Source: Silene conica
Taxonomy: Eukaryota; Streptophyta; Magnoliopsida; Caryophyllales; Caryophyllaceae
NCBI GenBank assembly: GCA_029255685.2
Contig: CM055313.2
Location: forward strand, 30,004,579 to 30,068,578
Reading direction: 5' to 3'
Length of the DNA: 64,000 nucleotides
Numbering within the stretch: the first letter of the stretch is position 1; every line of letters begins with the position of its first letter. The notes beneath the pieces are model-generated. The model did not search any database. It saw nothing but the letters and a program-made list of their open reading frames with translations, and was not told the DNA's origin. Below are positions 62,476-64,000 of the stretch, piece by piece. The position numbers and the translations under genes are program-made.

Positions 62476-64000
62476 ATGGCTGGTGAAGACCCAATGCCAA
62501 GTGCCAAGCTAGCACGTGAATCCTGGCTGAAAGCCTTCATGGACTCCATGAATCAGTCAACTAGACTGAGGAATGATGGGTCAAACTTCTCTGACTGGGA
62601 GGCAGCACTACGGAATGCTGCCATTGCTGACGGAAAGCTCAAGTTCTTAACTGAGCCCATTCCGCCACACCCAGGAACTGGAGCTAGAGCCAACGAAATT
62701 CGCACTCATAGCGATTTCGTTATGGAAGCGGGTGCGATAAAGAACGTACTCATCTATGCAATGGAATCCAATTTGCAAAGACGCTTCATAACCCATGGTG
62801 CAAACAAGATTTTCACCACGCTCACTAACGAATTCTCCAAAGCTCCGAGAATCGTTTCTTATGAGCATACCTGTCGCTTCTTTGAGGCGAAACTCCAGAA
62901 GGGCCAAGCTGTTAGCCCACATATTCTCAACATGATTGAGAATATCGAGAAACTGGAGTCCCTAAACTGCAAGATCAGTGAGAACATCATCGTTGATCGC
63001 ATGCTTCATTCGCTTCATGATGGGTTCGCCCTCTTTAGGGCCAACTACTACATGAACGACATGAAGAAGACTCCTCATGAGCTCCACTCCCTTCTCGTAC
63101 AGACTGAGAAGGATCTAAAGTTGAGTGGGAGTCTTAAGCAGGATGTTCTCATGATCTCAAGTAAGGGAAAAGGTAAAGGGAAGGCTAAAGCTCAGGGCGA
63201 CCTAGCAGTAGGTAAGCCCAGGTTCAAGAAACCAGGATTTGCTAAGAGTGGGCCTGGTGAGTCGAGTAACTCACAAGGCAAGACAAAGAGCAAGGATACA
63301 AGCATGGAATGTCACCATTGCCACAAGACTGGGCATTGGAGGCGCTCCTGCCCCGTGTATCGCGAGGACATTAAGGCAGGCCGCGTTACCCCTGTTGGTA
63401 TGTCTTCTTCTTCTTTTATTCACATGATTGAGATTAACCACGCAAGTTGCGGAACTTGGGTACTTGATACTGGTTGTGGTTCTCATCTATGTAATCATGT
63501 GCAGGGCCTCCGAAACCAAGAACCCCTAACCAAGGGTGAGGTGGACCTGCGTCTCGGGAATGGAGCACGTGTGGCTGCAGTCTCGAAGGGAACATACGTA
63601 ATCCAGCTTCCAAGTGGATTCGAGTTATTTTTGTATAACTGTTATTATGTTCCTAGTTTATCCAAAAACATTATTTCAGTTTCTGCACTTGACAAACTCG
63701 GATTTTCATTTGTAATAGAGAATAATAGCTGTATTTTCTCTTTGCACAATATGATTTATGGCAAGGCAGTTTCCATGAATGGAATTTATGTTTTAGATCA
63801 AACTACCGAGATATTACATGTGAATAATAAAAGAATAAAGGTAGGTGACAAAGATCAAACTTACTTATGGCATTGTCGTATGGGACACATAAATGAGAAA
63901 CGCGTTAAACAGCTCATACAGAATGGAGCTATTTCGCCCTTTGATTTCGAATCATATGGCACGTGTGAATCATGTCTCATCGGCAAAATGACTCGTATTT
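62476..64000 (+). CDS. Ty1/Copia Gag-Pol polyprotein, N-terminal 508 residues (runs off the window)
   Basis: One open frame from ATG at 62476 to the window end, no stops. Gag occupies about 1-270, with a Lys/Gly-rich stretch before a CCHC zinc knuckle (CHHCHKTGHWRRSCP, 278-292). The protease motif WVLDTGCGSH follows at about 328-337; DTG stands where many Copia proteases have DSG. Then comes the GAG-pre-integrase zinc region (WHCRMGHINEKRV, later CESCLIGKM). Integrase, RT and RNase H should follow to the right of 64000. The frame looks intact, so the element may be active. Start chosen because it is the first Met of the frame after the leader and is followed by typical gag sequence. Confidence 0.93.
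   Translation, partial: MAGEDPMPSAKLARESWLKAFMDSMNQSTRLRNDGSNFSDWEAALRNAAIADGKLKFLTEPIPPHPGTGARANEIRTHSDFVMEAGAIKNVLIYAMESNLQRRFITHGANKIFTTLTNEFSKAPRIVSYEHTCRFFEAKLQKGQAVSPHILNMIENIEKLESLNCKISENIIVDRMLHSLHDGFALFRANYYMNDMKKTPHELHSLLVQTEKDLKLSGSLKQDVLMISSKGKGKGKAKAQGDLAVGKPRFKKPGFAKSGPGESSNSQGKTKSKDTSMECHHCHKTGHWRRSCPVYREDIKAGRVTPVGMSSSSFIHMIEINHASCGTWVLDTGCGSHLCNHVQGLRNQEPLTKGEVDLRLGNGARVAAVSKGTYVIQLPSGFELFLYNCYYVPSLSKNIISVSALDKLGFSFVIENNSCIFSLHNMIYGKAVSMNGIYVLDQTTEILHVNNKRIKVGDKDQTYLWHCRMGHINEKRVKQLIQNGAISPFDFESYGTCESCLIGKMTRI

Overview
The window is nuclear DNA from a eudicot plant. It is AT-rich, its genes carry GT-AG introns, it holds NB-LRR resistance genes and a RING ligase, and it is packed with plant-type LINE, SINE, Helitron, hAT, Copia and Gypsy/Athila elements. 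Several frequent repeat motifs (for example Stowaway-like ends containing GACGG) feel like Caryophyllales, but the species cannot be fixed from the sequence alone.

Layout. 1-2001: 3' part of a LINE with an RNase H domain and a poly(A) tail. 2078-3696: a minus-strand Helitron with a 964-bp TIR element (8-bp TSD) inside it. 4109-18308: a head-to-tail cluster of three intronless CC-NB-LRR genes on the minus strand, about 5.1 and 5.7 kb apart. The first (4109-7486) and third (14958-18308) are intact. The second (9200-12601) has two frameshifts and an Asp-to-Asn change in kinase-2, and a small LRR remnant lies just beyond the 3' end of the third. 20058-22629: a near-perfect tandem pair of Helitron copies. 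23491-31197: a multi-exon RING E3 ligase gene of the RFI2 type, minus strand. 31.6-41.7 kb: gene-free mosaic of a ~0.5-kb tandem repeat, Helitrons, MITEs, a minisatellite and a possible solo LTR. 42.8-45.6 kb: a weakly supported small spliced gene. 45.7-47.8 kb: a CACTA fragment and a second copy of the TIR family, holding a nested hAT element.

48.1-64.0 kb is a nested retrotransposon block. A Copia LTR (48234-58372) is interrupted by an inverted solo LTR (TSD GACCT). That solo LTR is itself interrupted by an 8.13-kb Athila-like Gypsy element (49185-57314, TSD ATTAC, nearly identical LTRs, gag and protease but no reverse transcriptase). To the right a second Copia LTR (59607-60597), PBS and intact gag-protease-integrase reading frame run off the window.

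The most unusual signal is a short paired motif. Two 12-bp dyads (arms GGTCG and CGACC, variable central dinucleotide) lie exactly 21 bp apart, start to start. I count 18 such pairs: 13 in the Athila-like element (LTRs, gag coding sequence, 3' untranslated region) and five in the unrelated Copia elements. One Copia pair has different arms (ACTCG/CGAGT) but the same 21-bp spacing, at the homologous place after the PBS. I know of no description of this module.

How parts may act together: the CNL proteins would be cytoplasmic immune receptors, and the RFI2-like protein a ubiquitin ligase of light/flowering signalling. The rest is transposon sequence, with the non-autonomous elements depending on proteins supplied in trans.
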